A stretch of 38,596 nt of DNA from an uncultured Collinsella sp. (GTDB taxonomy: Bacteria; Actinomycetota; Coriobacteriia; Coriobacteriales; Coriobacteriaceae): contig URBP01000004.1 of the NCBI GenBank assembly GCA_900546105.1, positions 1 through 38,596 on the forward strand, written 5' to 3'. Shown in pieces: positions 1 through 8,317 of the stretch (position 1 is the stretch's first letter; the number at the start of each line of letters is the position of its first letter). Both the position numbers and the translations under genes were made by a program. The notes under the pieces were generated by a model. That model was not told where the DNA came from. It saw only the letters and a program-made list of their open reading frames with translations, and did no database searches.

Positions 1-10
1 CGACACGCAT

Positions 11-49
11 AAAAAGCCTCCCATTTCTCATGTCCAAGAAATGGGAGGC
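11..49 (-). terminator. Intrinsic terminator of the PAS/HTH regulator gene
   Basis: A perfect 13-bp stem (GCCTCCCATTTCT at 16-28 pairing with 37-49) with an 8-nt loop. Read on the minus strand it is followed at once by five T residues (11-15). It lies 35 bases past the stop of the minus-strand regulator, which makes it that gene's terminator. Confidence 0.9.
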
Positions 50-83
50 AGTTCAAAAGGGGAGGGGCAATCCAGGCGAGTGC

Positions 84-737
84 CTACTTGTCGCCGGCCG
101 CCGCCTTGGCCTCATTGAGGTAGCTATAGAAGCTGTATTTGGAGATGCCAAAGAACTCGCAGGCGCGCTCGCTCGACTTGGAAATGAGGAAGGCGCCGCG
201 ACGGTCGAGGTAGCCAATGGCACGAATGCGCTCGTCTTTGGTCATAAGGGCCGCGGGCTTGCCCACAAACTGCTCGCACTCGTGCAGCAGGTCCTCGAGC
301 AGGTCACCGATGTTTTTGGTAATGGGCTCGGGCTCGGTATAGCCCGTGCCGCCGGTGCCGGTAAAGGCGTCGAGTGAACGCTCAAAAGCCTTCATAAGCG
401 TAATGTCAAAGTTGATGCCCAAAATGCCGACGGGCTTGCCCTCGTCGTTGCGGATAAAAATGGTCGAGGACTTGAGCAGCTTGCCATCGGTGGTTTTGGT
501 GAGGTATGGTTCGCGGTCGTGCACGTCGGTGGTGCCCTCGTGCATGGACTCAAACACAATATGACTGGGGCCGTCACCCAGTTTGCGCCCGCTGACGTGG
601 CCGTTTTCGATCACTACGATGGAGTGGTCCACGTCCTCGGTCTCCAGATCGTGGACGACGACTTCGCAGTTGGGGCCAAATTGGAGCGCCAGACCGTGTG
701 CGAGGCGCTTGTAGAACTCAATCTGTGCGGGGGTCAT
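84..737 (-). CDS. YheO/DauR-type PAS and helix-turn-helix transcriptional regulator
   Basis: The product is about 217 residues. The N-terminal half is a YheO-like PAS domain (PNCEVVVHDLE near the start, then GILGINFDITLMKAFE). The C-terminal half ends in a helix-turn-helix (ERACEFFGISKYSFYSYLNEA), as in the DauR family, whose members sense small metabolites and control amino-acid or nitrogen catabolism. I chose the ATG at 737 because AGGAAGG lies seven bases upstream; an ATG at 812 has no such site. The gene diverges from ygeX across 277 bases that hold paired operator-like dyads, so it is the obvious candidate regulator of the catabolic genes. The ligand cannot be read from the sequence. Confidence 0.88.
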   Translation of the reverse strand: MTPAQIEFYKRLAHGLALQFGPNCEVVVHDLETEDVDHSIVVIENGHVSGRKLGDGPSHIVFESMHEGTTDVHDREPYLTKTTDGKLLKSSTIFIRNDEGKPVGILGINFDITLMKAFERSLDAFTGTGGTGYTEPEPITKNIGDLLEDLLHECEQFVGKPAALMTKDERIRAIGYLDRRGAFLISKSSERACEFFGISKYSFYSYLNEAKAAAGDK

Positions 738-858
738 GGGTGCCTTCCTAAAAATTAGTTTGGGCTCACTTTGCCATAAACCACACTTGACCGCAAACAA
801 ATCCATCAACAAGGCAATTCATGACCGTTCGGCGGCGAAAAGGTACCGATTACGGCAA

Positions 859-924
859 CAAACAATTTGTTAGGTTTATCAATCAAAAAGTGTGATAGAA
901 CAGTGCTAACAAACTTTTTGTTTG
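859..924. promoter_or_regulatory. Pair of inverted operator-like sites between regulator and ygeX
   Basis: CTAACAAACTTTTTGTTTG lies at 906-924. The reverse complement of 859-873 is CTAACAAATTGTTTG. Both share CTAACAAA followed by TTGTTTG and are themselves dyads, with centres about 50 bases apart and opposite orientation. A regulator dimer binding both sites in the divergent intergenic region is the simplest reading. No promoter -10/-35 pair stands out clearly. Confidence 0.5.
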
Positions 925-1014
925 GCATCCACATAAAAGTTCAGCCGTGTGAATGGGATCGGGCTGAAACGCGTATGCGGGGGCCGGCAAGAGAGAACTT
1001 AAGGAGTTCACCGT

Positions 1015-2229
1015 ATGGCCGATAAGATCCAGTGGGCGGGCAACACGATGCCCAAGAGCGATGACAAGCACTTGGGAATCATGAGCCTCGACCACGTGAA
1101 GAAGGCCCGCGCCTTCCACCAGTCGTTCCCCCAGTACACCGTCACTCCGCTTGCCCGCCTGGATGGCCAGGCCGCGCGCCTGGGCCTGTCCAACTTGTGC
1201 GTTAAGGACGAGAGCTATCGCTTTGGCCTCAACGCCTTTAAGGTTCTGGGCGGTTCGTTTGCCATGGCCAACTACATTGCCGACGAGACCGGCAAGGACG
1301 TTGCCGAGTGCACCTTCGATTACCTGACCTCCGATCAGCTTGCCAAGGACTTTGGCCAGGCCACCTTCTTTACCGCCACCGACGGCAACCATGGACGCGG
1401 CGTGGCATGGGCTGCCAACACGCCGGGCCAGAAGGCCGTCGTGCACATGCCCAAGGGTTCCACCAAGCCCCGCTTCGATAACATCGCCGCCGAGGGCGCC
1501 ACGGTGACCATCGAAGAGGTCAACTACGACGAGTGCGTGCGCATGGCCGCCGCCGAGGCCGATGCCTGCGAGCGCGGCGTCATCGTTCAGGACACCGCCT
1601 GGGAGGGCTACGAGAAGATCCCGTCCTGGATCATGGAGGGCTACGGCACCATGGCTTCCGAGGCTGCCGAGCAGCTGCGCGAGATGGCCATCAACCGCCC
1701 GACGCACGTGTTTGTCCAGGCTGGCGTGGGTTCGCTCGCCGGCGCCGTGGTGGGCTACTTCACCAACCTGTATCCCGATAACCCGCCCACCTTCGTCGTG
1801 GTCGAGTGCGCGCCTGCCGCCTGCCTGTACAAGGGCGCTGCCGCCGGCGACGGCGATCCGCGCATCGTGGACGGTGACATGCCCTCCATCATGGCCGGTC
1901 TGTGCTGCGGCGAGCCCAACATTCTGGGCTGGGATATCCTGCGCAACCACACCACTGCCTTTGTGTCCTGCCCCGACTGGGTCACCGCTCGCGGCATGCG
2001 CACCCTGGGCGCTCCCGAGAAGGGCGACCCGCGCGTCATCTCCGGCGAGTCCGGCGCTGTGACCACCGGCCTGGTCGAGACCCTCATGTTCGATCCCGAG
2101 TACGCCGAGCTCAAAGAGCTCATCGGCCTGGACAAGACGAGCTCCGTGCTCTGCTTCTCCACCGAGGGCGACACCGATCCGGATCAGTACCGTCGCATCG
2201 TCTGGGAGGGCGAGTACCCGACTTGCTAG
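1015..2229 (+). CDS. ygeX: Diaminopropionate ammonia-lyase (YgeX)
   Basis: A 404-residue fold-type II PLP enzyme. The motif RFGLNAFKVLGG (69-80) holds the Schiff-base lysine K76, and TATDGNHGRGVAWAA is the phosphate-binding region typical of this family. Family members split 2,3-diaminopropionate to pyruvate and ammonia. In gut bacteria with ygeXYW clusters the gene is tied to anaerobic purine/urate breakdown. The ATG at 1015 follows AAGGAGTTCACCGT. It is the first gene of the plus-strand catabolic run and is followed by ygeY after 237 bases that contain a large inverted repeat. Length and motifs are complete. Confidence 0.95.
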   Translation: MADKIQWAGNTMPKSDDKHLGIMSLDHVKKARAFHQSFPQYTVTPLARLDGQAARLGLSNLCVKDESYRFGLNAFKVLGGSFAMANYIADETGKDVAECTFDYLTSDQLAKDFGQATFFTATDGNHGRGVAWAANTPGQKAVVHMPKGSTKPRFDNIAAEGATVTIEEVNYDECVRMAAAEADACERGVIVQDTAWEGYEKIPSWIMEGYGTMASEAAEQLREMAINRPTHVFVQAGVGSLAGAVVGYFTNLYPDNPPTFVVVECAPAACLYKGAAAGDGDPRIVDGDMPSIMAGLCCGEPNILGWDILRNHTTAFVSCPDWVTARGMRTLGAPEKGDPRVISGESGAVTTGLVETLMFDPEYAELKELIGLDKTSSVLCFSTEGDTDPDQYRRIVWEGEYPTC

Positions 2230-2244
2230 CAGACTGACCTGTCC

Positions 2245-2362
2245 GGAGGCAGCCGGAGGACTTTACTCCCTGCTCGGACAGTCCTGCTCGCACGGAGAGC
2301 ACATTAAGTGCTCTCCGGCTCGTGCGGAACTCGCGACGGAGCAAAGTCCTCCGTCCGCCTCC
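2245..2362. repeat. Long imperfect inverted repeat between ygeX and ygeY
   Basis: The arms pair as GGAGGC (2245-2250) with GCCTCC (2357-2362), CGGAGGACTTT (2254-2264) with AAAGTCCTCCG (2343-2353), and GGAGAGCAC (2294-2302) with GTGCTCTCC (2308-2316) around an ATTAA loop. The middle is partly mismatched. No T-run follows, so it is not a simple terminator. It may be a structured RNA stabiliser, an attenuator, or a small mobile palindromic repeat. Confidence 0.75.
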
Positions 2363-2466
2363 TATGGTTACTTGCTTGCCGGGTGCTCAACCTCACGCTG
2401 CTTGGCACAAGTGATCTATCTGAAATATCTACCTGTAGGTAAACCCTTGTAGAAAGGTTGACTGTT

Positions 2467-3852
2467 ATGGCTAAAGAACTCGATTTCGACGCTATCAAGG
2501 CTGCTGCTGAGTCCCATCGTGCTGATATGACTCGCTTCCTGCGCGCTATGATCTCCCATCCCTCTGAGTCTTGCGAGGAGGGTGAGGTTGTTGCCTGCAT
2601 CAAGGCCGAGATGGAGAGCCTTGGCTATGACGAGGTCAAGGTCGACGGCCTGGGCAACGTCATGGGCTTTATGGGCGAGGGCGACAAGATCATCGCCATC
2701 GACTCCCACATCGACACCGTCGGTATCGGCAACATCGAGAACTGGGACGCCGATCCCTATGAGGGCTACGAGACCGACGAGATCATCTACGGCCGCGGCG
2801 GCTCCGACCAGGAGGGTGGCATGGCTTCTGCTACCTACGCAGCCAAGATGATGAAGGACATGGGCCTCATCCCCGAGGGCTACAAGATCATGGTCGTCGG
2901 CACCGTCCAGGAAGAGGACTGCGACGGCATGTGCTGGCAGTACATCTACAACAAGGACGGCATTAAGCCCGAGTTCGTCATTTCCACCGAGCCCACCGAC
3001 GGCGGCATCTATCGCGGTCACCGCGGCCGTATGGAGATCCGCGTCGACGTTCACGGCACCTCCTGCCACGGCTCCGCTCCCGACCGCGGCGACAACGCCA
3101 TCTACAAGATGGCCGACATCATCGCCGACGTCCGCGCCCTCAACAACAACGGCTGCGACGAGTCGACCGACATCAAGGGTCTCGTCAAGATGCTCGACCC
3201 CAAGTACAACCCCGAGCACTTCGAGGACGCCCGCTTCCTGGGCCGCGGCACCTGCACCGTCAGCCAGATCTTCTACACCAGCCCCAGCCGCTGCGCTGTC
3301 GCTGACTCCTGCGCCATCTCCATCGACCGTCGCATGACCGCCGGCGAGACCTGGGAGTCCTGCCTGGACGAGATCCGCAACCTGCCGGCCGCCAAGAAGT
3401 ACGGCGACGACGTGAAGGTCTCCATGTACATGTACGACCGTCCGTCCTGGACCGGCGAGGTCTACGAGACCGAGGCTTACTTCCCCACGTGGATCAACAA
3501 GGAGACCGCTCCGCACGTCAAGGCCCTCGTCGACGCCCACAAGGCCATGTTCGGTGACGAGCGCATCGGCTGCGAGCCCAGCATGGACAAGCGCACCGGC
3601 CGTCCGCTGTGCGACAAGTGGACCTTCTCCACGAACTGCGTTTCCATCCAGGGCCGCTATGGCATCCCCTGCGTTGGCTTTGGCCCGGGTGCCGAGTCTC
3701 AGGCTCACGCTCCCAACGAGGTCACCTACAAGGACGACCTGGTCACCGCTGCCGCCATGTATGTTGCTGCTTTGAACCTCTACGATCCGAGCCAGGCCGA
3801 TGGCGACGCTACCGTGTTCCGCGCTGGTCTGACCAACAACAAGATCGACTAG
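2467..3852 (+). CDS. ygeY: YgeY, M20-family metallohydrolase
   Basis: A 461-residue M20/ArgE-like hydrolase. The metal-binding set is visible: DSHIDTVG (H81, D83), GRGGSDQEGG (D114) and GTVQEEDCDG (E149/E150). The family YgeY is described as a selenium-metabolism hydrolase and occurs with ygeX and ygeW; its substrate is thought to be an N-carbamoyl or N-acyl amino acid, which is inference. I start at the ATG at 2467, nine bases after AGAAAGG; a TTG at 2458 lies too close to that site. The stop codon is inside an 8-bp hairpin and is followed by a second one. Confidence 0.93.
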   Translation: MAKELDFDAIKAAAESHRADMTRFLRAMISHPSESCEEGEVVACIKAEMESLGYDEVKVDGLGNVMGFMGEGDKIIAIDSHIDTVGIGNIENWDADPYEGYETDEIIYGRGGSDQEGGMASATYAAKMMKDMGLIPEGYKIMVVGTVQEEDCDGMCWQYIYNKDGIKPEFVISTEPTDGGIYRGHRGRMEIRVDVHGTSCHGSAPDRGDNAIYKMADIIADVRALNNNGCDESTDIKGLVKMLDPKYNPEHFEDARFLGRGTCTVSQIFYTSPSRCAVADSCAISIDRRMTAGETWESCLDEIRNLPAAKKYGDDVKVSMYMYDRPSWTGEVYETEAYFPTWINKETAPHVKALVDAHKAMFGDERIGCEPSMDKRTGRPLCDKWTFSTNCVSIQGRYGIPCVGFGPGAESQAHAPNEVTYKDDLVTAAAMYVAALNLYDPSQADGDATVFRAGLTNNKID

Positions 3853-3899
3853 TCCCATTCCTCGATCTTGTTGAGCCGGGGACAGCCTGTGTCCCCGGC
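3841..3899. terminator. Tandem hairpins over the end of ygeY
   Basis: AAGATCGA (3841-3848) pairs with TCGATCTT (3862-3869) and spans the ygeY stop. Then GCCGGGGACA (3875-3884) pairs perfectly with TGTCCCCGGC (3890-3899). No U-tract follows, so termination is uncertain; 3' end protection is equally possible. The second hairpin carries the GGGGAC core seen in other intergenic repeats here. Confidence 0.6.
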
Positions 3900-3907
3900 A
3901 CCCCCTG

Positions 3908-3935
3908 TTGACTTGGGGCCCGCGGTCGTTATCTC
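3908..3935 (+). promoter_or_regulatory. Possible promoter upstream of ygeW
   Basis: TTGACT at 3908-3913 and TATCTC at 3930-3935 are 16 bases apart, in the 154-base stretch between the ygeY hairpins and ygeW. The -10 match is weak. It would let ygeW be expressed apart from ygeX and ygeY. Confidence 0.3.
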
Positions 3936-4053
3936 CCATGCTTCCTCAACGGTAGCGGGTCCTCGTCATAGCGCTCTGCATGTTCTAGCCACACGCGCAT
4001 GCCGGAGCACATCTACTCATTGCGATCGTTTCATCTATGGAAAGGATATTTAC

Positions 4054-5256
4054 ATGGACGCCAAGTTTACCGAGCTCGTCGAGCAGCTGAACGGCCTCGA
4101 TTTTAAGGGCATGTACGGCAGCGACTTCCTGCACACCTGGGATAAGACCACCGATGAGCTCAAGGCTCTCTACATCGTTGCCGACGCCCTGCGCGAGCTG
4201 CGTGAGAACAACGTTTCGTCCAAGATCTTCGACTCGGGCCTGGCCGTCTCCCTGTTCCGCGACAACTCCACCCGTACGCGCTTCTCCTTCTCTAAGGCCG
4301 CCAACCTGCTCGGCCTCGAGCTGCAGGACCTGGACGAGAAGAAGTCCCAGATCGCTCACGGCGAGACCGTCCGCGAGACCGCTACCATGATCTCCTTCAT
4401 GGCCGACGTCATCGGCATCCGCGACGACATGTACATCGGCAAGGGCGACGCCTACATGGCCGAGGTCTCCGAGTCTGTCCAGCAGGCCTACGAGGACGGC
4501 GTTCTGGATCACCGTCCCACGCTCATCTCCCTGCAGTCCGATTCCGACCACCCCACGCAGTCCTCTGCCGACATGCTCTACCTCATCAACGAGTTTGGCG
4601 GCCTTGAGAACCTCAAGGGCAAGAAGGTTGCCGTCACCTGGGCCTATTCGCCTTCTTACGGCAAGCCGCTGTCCTGCCCGCAGTCGCTGATCAGCCTGCT
4701 GCCCCGTTTTGGCATGGACGTCACCCTGGCCCACCCCGAGGGCTACGACCTCATGCCCGAGGTCGTCGAGCGCGCCAAGGGCTATGCCGCCGAGTCCGGC
4801 ACCACCTTTAAGCAGGTCAACACCATGGCCGAGGCCTTCGAGGGCGCCGACATCGTGATCCCCAAGAGCTGGGCTCCGTTTGCCGCCATGGAGAAGCGCA
4901 CCAACCTGTACGCCGAGGGCGACGATGCCGGCATCGCCGCGCTCGAGAAGGAGCTGCTCGCCCAGAACGCTACGCATCAGGACTGGTGCTCCACGACCGA
5001 GCTCATGGAGAAGACTGCCAACGGCCAGGACACCATCTTTATGCATCCGCTGCCCGCCGACATCTCCGGTGTCTCCTGCGAGCACGGCGAGGTCAACGCC
5101 GACGTCTTCGACATGCACCGCGTGGGCATGTACAAGGAGGCCAGCTACAAGCCGTACGCCATCGCAGCCATGATGTTCCTGCAGAAGGTTGCCGATCCCG
5201 CCGCTACCCTCAAGGCCCTCGACGAGCGCAACACCGCCCGTTGGTTCCAGGCCTAA
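4054..5256 (+). CDS. ygeW: YgeW, knotted carbamoyltransferase
   Basis: A 400-residue member of the aspartate/ornithine carbamoyltransferase superfamily. The carbamoyl-phosphate loop STRTR is at 72-76, HPTQSSADM follows in the middle and MHPLPADISG near the end. YgeW-type enzymes have a knotted fold and an unassigned amino substrate. In the urate/purine cluster they are presumed to run the carbamoyl-transfer step in the direction that yields carbamoyl phosphate and hence ATP. The ATG at 4054 follows GGAAAGGA by seven bases; an upstream in-frame TTG region (from 3868) lacks both a ribosome site and homology. A terminator follows, closing the unit. Confidence 0.93.
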   Translation: MDAKFTELVEQLNGLDFKGMYGSDFLHTWDKTTDELKALYIVADALRELRENNVSSKIFDSGLAVSLFRDNSTRTRFSFSKAANLLGLELQDLDEKKSQIAHGETVRETATMISFMADVIGIRDDMYIGKGDAYMAEVSESVQQAYEDGVLDHRPTLISLQSDSDHPTQSSADMLYLINEFGGLENLKGKKVAVTWAYSPSYGKPLSCPQSLISLLPRFGMDVTLAHPEGYDLMPEVVERAKGYAAESGTTFKQVNTMAEAFEGADIVIPKSWAPFAAMEKRTNLYAEGDDAGIAALEKELLAQNATHQDWCSTTELMEKTANGQDTIFMHPLPADISGVSCEHGEVNADVFDMHRVGMYKEASYKPYAIAAMMFLQKVADPAATLKALDERNTARWFQA

Positions 5257-5279
5257 AGCTGGGTTGAGGTAAGCCATGT

Positions 5280-5318
5280 AAAGGGGGCGCTCTGCCAACC
5301 GGCGGGGTGCCCCTTTTT
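5280..5318 (+). terminator. Intrinsic terminator after ygeW
   Basis: AAAGGGGGCGC pairs with GTGCCCCTTT through an internal GC/GGC stem, and the right arm runs into TTTTT. It sits 24 bases past the ygeW stop and 90 bases ahead of the mocA-like gene. Confidence 0.8.
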
Positions 5319-5406
5319 GCATCGTGGGCGTGCGGGATAAGCGCTTTCGATGTAGATGCCCCGCGACGCGAGTTATGGGTACGATGGTTTCAGGGGAGGT
5401 ATCGCC

Positions 5407-6021
5407 ATGAAACTTGGTTGCGTCATTATGGCTTCGGGCGAGGGCAAGCGATTTGGCTCTAACAAGATGCTCGCTGATATCTATGGCGAGCCGCTGATTG
5501 CCCGGACCATTGATTCGGTTCCCCGGGGCTTTGACGTTGTGGTTTCGACGCGTTGGCCCGAGGTCGCTCAGATTTGTGATGACAAGCATTGCCCGTGCGT
5601 GCTGCACGATGGCGAGCTGCGCAGCGAAAGCGTCCGTGCGGGCCTTTCGTGGGGAGTCGAACGCAACTGGAAAGGTTGCCTCTTTTTGCCGGGCGACCAG
5701 CCGCTCGTGAGTTCGGATTCTTTTGAGGCTATGGTTCGTGCATTTGACGAGCGTGGCCGCAAGCATCCGGTGCGTCTTGCGTGCAACGGTGAGCCTTCGA
5801 GCCCGGTGCTCTTTCCGGCGGAACTGTTCGATGCACTTATGTGTCTTGAGGGTAAGGACGGCGGCGGTTCGATCCTCAAGGACCGTACCGACGTGGTGCT
5901 GGTCGAGGCGCGTGCCTACGAGCTGTGGGACGTCGATACCGTCAAGGGACAGCGACGCATAACGGAGCATATCGCCGCCTGCTCGTATTTTGATCGCGTG
6001 GCCAACTGCATCAATCAATAA
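5407..6021 (+). CDS. MocA/YgfJ-like nucleotidyltransferase for molybdenum cofactor
   Basis: A 204-residue GT-A-type nucleotidyltransferase. The signature MASGEGKRFGSNKML (8-22) matches the LxxGxGxRxGxxK loop, and LPGDQP marks the family's metal/nucleotide site. Homologues (MocA, YgfJ) attach CMP to molybdopterin for xanthine-dehydrogenase-type enzymes. The ATG at 5407 follows AGGGGAGGTATCGCC; an upstream ATG at 5356 would add residues absent from the family. The gene ends ten bases before the hydantoinase gene and probably shares its transcript. It fits the yqeB, yqeC and xdhC genes nearby, all cofactor-maturation factors for a molybdenum hydroxylase. Confidence 0.85.
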   Translation: MKLGCVIMASGEGKRFGSNKMLADIYGEPLIARTIDSVPRGFDVVVSTRWPEVAQICDDKHCPCVLHDGELRSESVRAGLSWGVERNWKGCLFLPGDQPLVSSDSFEAMVRAFDERGRKHPVRLACNGEPSSPVLFPAELFDALMCLEGKDGGGSILKDRTDVVLVEARAYELWDVDTVKGQRRITEHIAACSYFDRVANCINQ

Positions 6022-6030
6022 GGAGCAATT

Positions 6031-7398
6031 ATGATCATCATCAAAAACGGCGCACTCGTGACGCCCCAGGGGCTTCGCCGCGCCGATCTTGCCATGGATG
6101 GCGATAAGATCGTGCGGATTGCCGCGGCGATTGAGCCGGCCGAGGGCGATACCGTCGAGGATGCTGCGGGCTGCTGGGTGTTCCCGGGCTTTATCGATGG
6201 GCACACGCACATGCAGTGCTGGACCGGCATGGATTGGGCAGCCGATAGCTTTGAGACCGGCACGCGCGCGGCTGCCTGCGGCGGCACGACGACCATTGTG
6301 GACTACGCGACGGCCGATCGCGGCGTGACCATGCCCGATGCCTTGGTCGAGTGGCATCATCGCGCCGACGGCACCTGCACCGCCAACTATGCCTTCCATA
6401 TGGCGCTTGCCGAGTGGAATGAGCGCAACCGCGCCGATCTTTCGGCCATGCGCGAGGCGGGCGTGTCGTCGTTTAAGACCTACTTTGCCTACGACCATCT
6501 GCGCCTGGACGATGCCGAGACGCTCGAGGTGCTGGAGGAGCTCAAGCGCGTGGGCGGTATCCTGTGCGTGCATTGCGAGAACGGCACGTTGGTCAACGCG
6601 CTGCAGAAGCGCGTGTTTGAGCAGGGTATCCACGGGCCCGAGGGCCATGCGCTCAGCCGTCCGGACGTGTGTGAGGCCGAGGCCGTGAGCCGCCTGCTGT
6701 ATCTGGCGCACTTGGCCGGGGACGCTCCGGTCAACGTGGTGCACCTTTCGACCAAGCTGGGGCTCGAGGCCATTCGCGCTGCCAAAGCGCGCGGGCAGAA
6801 GAACATCTATGTCGAGACATGCCCTCAGTATCTGATGCTCGACGACACCTGCTATCTGGAGCAGGGCGAGGACGGCTTTGCGGGCGCCAAGTACGTGATG
6901 AGTCCGCCGCTGCGCCATGCCGGCGACCGTGCGGCACTGCGCGAGGCGCTTGTGGCCGGCGAGATCGATACGATTGCGACCGACCACTGTAGCTTTAACC
7001 TGCACGGGCAAAAGGACCGCGGGCGCGACGACTTCCGCGCGATTCCCAACGGCGGACCCGGCGTGGAGCATCGCCCCGTCGCGATCGCTACGAGCTTTGA
7101 GGGACAGCTGGGCCCCGAGGATCTGTGCCGCCTGATGAGCGAGAACCCGGCGCGCGTCTTTGGCATGTATCCGCACAAGGGCTGTCTTGCCGAGGGCGCC
7201 GATGCCGACGTGTGCGTGTGGGATCCGTGCGCGCGTTGGACGATCAGCGCCGCGACGCAGCATCAGGCCGTGGACTACACGCCGCTCGAGGGCTTTGGGG
7301 CACATGGCCGCGCCAAGGCCGTGTTTGTGAACGGCGTGCTGGCGGCACGCGACGGCGAGCCCACCGGAGCCCAACCCGGCCGCTACGTGCCCCGCTAA
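6031..7398 (+). CDS. hyuA: Hydantoinase/dihydropyrimidinase family amidohydrolase (HyuA-like)
   Basis: A 455-residue cyclic amidohydrolase. Metal ligands are all visible: H58 and H60 in GFIDGHTHM, the carboxylated lysine K149 in SSFKTY, H181 in CVHCENG, H238 in VVHLS, and D318 in IATDHCSF. Such enzymes open hydantoin or dihydropyrimidine rings to N-carbamoyl amino acids. Residues and context match E. coli HyuA, which sits in the same ygeW-X-Y neighbourhood; its natural role in ring opening during purine breakdown is inference. AAGGAGCAATT precedes the ATG. The gene converges on yqeC across a nested inverted repeat. Confidence 0.92.
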   Translation: MIIIKNGALVTPQGLRRADLAMDGDKIVRIAAAIEPAEGDTVEDAAGCWVFPGFIDGHTHMQCWTGMDWAADSFETGTRAAACGGTTTIVDYATADRGVTMPDALVEWHHRADGTCTANYAFHMALAEWNERNRADLSAMREAGVSSFKTYFAYDHLRLDDAETLEVLEELKRVGGILCVHCENGTLVNALQKRVFEQGIHGPEGHALSRPDVCEAEAVSRLLYLAHLAGDAPVNVVHLSTKLGLEAIRAAKARGQKNIYVETCPQYLMLDDTCYLEQGEDGFAGAKYVMSPPLRHAGDRAALREALVAGEIDTIATDHCSFNLHGQKDRGRDDFRAIPNGGPGVEHRPVAIATSFEGQLGPEDLCRLMSENPARVFGMYPHKGCLAEGADADVCVWDPCARWTISAATQHQAVDYTPLEGFGAHGRAKAVFVNGVLAARDGEPTGAQPGRYVPR

Positions 7399-7411
7399 CA
7401 GGAAGACCGCC

Positions 7412-7484
7412 GGGGTAGCTAATTTGGGAGATGATTTTTCGGGACGGGGTAGCAAAAAGAGCCCCGTCCCAAATTTGCTACCCC
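7412..7484. repeat. Nested inverted repeat between hyuA and yqeC
   Basis: GGGGTAGCTAATTTGGG (7412-7428) pairs at 16 of 17 positions with 7468-7484. Inside it GGGACGGGG (7441-7449) pairs perfectly with CCCCGTCCC (7462-7470). The right arm covers the yqeC stop codon. A third GGGGTAGC copy is at 7446-7453. It lies between convergent genes and probably acts as a two-way terminator, although T-runs are weak. Confidence 0.75.
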
Positions 7485-8215
7485 TGGAGGCTGGTGGCGA
7501 TGAGGGGGCGGTTGAGGGCTGCCTCGAAGCGATCTGCCATTGTTGGGTCGGCAAGCGTGTCGGCTTGGTTGAGCATGACGCGTGCGGTGCTGAGTCCCAG
7601 CGCCTGCATCTCGGCATTGAGCACCTGGGCGACGCGCTCGGGCGTGGCGATGTCGGTAGGCTCGCAGCCGCAGCGCTCGCAGAAGAGCTCGGGGCGGTGG
7701 ACAACCTCGGCGACGGGCCTGCCCAGCCCCGAGGCGCCGACGACCCAGACAACGTTTGCCGTGGCGGCGGGAATTACCGGCTCCCAGGCGGCATGCGCCT
7801 TGAGCGGGAGTCGCTTGCTGCCATCTGCCTCGGCCAACACATAGTCAAAGCGCTGCGCCAGCTGGTCGATCGGCTCAGCGGGGGCGGAGAGCTTGCCTGT
7901 CTCCGGGTCCAAAACACCCGCCTGGCAGATGCTTCCGCGGACAAGTTCCGCGCATGCCTCGCAGGTGCAGCCGGGAACATGCGGGGTCCCCGGCTTCCAA
8001 GGCGCGGCGTCCAGGCGACGGCTCGACCCGTCCCATGGCACGCCGGCGACGGGAAACATGTGCGTGGTGGTGCAGAGGAGCACGCGCCCGCCGCCGCGCA
8101 TGAGCTCGAGACCCAGCATCTTCAGCAACGTCGACTTGCCGCCGCTGCCGATAATCGCGGTAATGCCCGGCTCGATCTTGAGCGCGGAGGCAAGGTTTCC
8201 GCTCGTCGTTTCCAT
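7478..8215 (-). CDS. yqeC: YqeC, selenium-dependent hydroxylase accessory protein
   Basis: A 245-residue P-loop protein with GSGGKST at 23-29 and the family's LCTTTHMFP and EADGSKRLPLKAH motifs. YqeC-like proteins co-occur with selenium-dependent molybdenum hydroxylases and are thought to help load the labile selenium or mature the cofactor; the biochemistry is not settled. The start ATG at 8215 is supported by the N-terminus of the family but has only a weak GGTGA ribosome site. It diverges from yqeB across 102 bases and ends inside the repeat shared with hyuA. Confidence 0.88.
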   Translation of the reverse strand: METTSGNLASALKIEPGITAIIGSGGKSTLLKMLGLELMRGGGRVLLCTTTHMFPVAGVPWDGSSRRLDAAPWKPGTPHVPGCTCEACAELVRGSICQAGVLDPETGKLSAPAEPIDQLAQRFDYVLAEADGSKRLPLKAHAAWEPVIPAATANVVWVVGASGLGRPVAEVVHRPELFCERCGCEPTDIATPERVAQVLNAEMQALGLSTARVMLNQADTLADPTMADRFEAALNRPLIATSLQG

Positions 8216-8317
8216 CTGTTCACCGCCGTATAATACTGTGATAATAAATAATCATCAGAGTAGCGGCCGAACCGCTTTTGCTCTGCTCAAACCGTAGCAC
8301 AGGGAGGTGCCCCGGGA

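Noticed and set aside
2416..3939. Long antisense frame over ygeY
   Set aside because: Val/Gly/Ala/Asp-rich shadow of a confidently identified gene; no ribosome site.
3868..4053. N-terminal extension of ygeW
   Set aside because: The region is intergenic, with hairpins; homology and the ribosome site both begin at 4054.
3985..7752. A very long open frame on the minus strand, antisense to ygeW, mocA and hyuA
   Set aside because: It arises from strong GC bias at third codon positions of the real plus-strand genes; its translation is low-complexity and matches no family.
8216..8317. Molybdenum-cofactor riboswitch between yqeC and yqeB
   Set aside because: Only 102 bases, shared by two divergent genes, with no recognisable conserved fold. 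A TATAAT at 8229-8234 lacks a -35.
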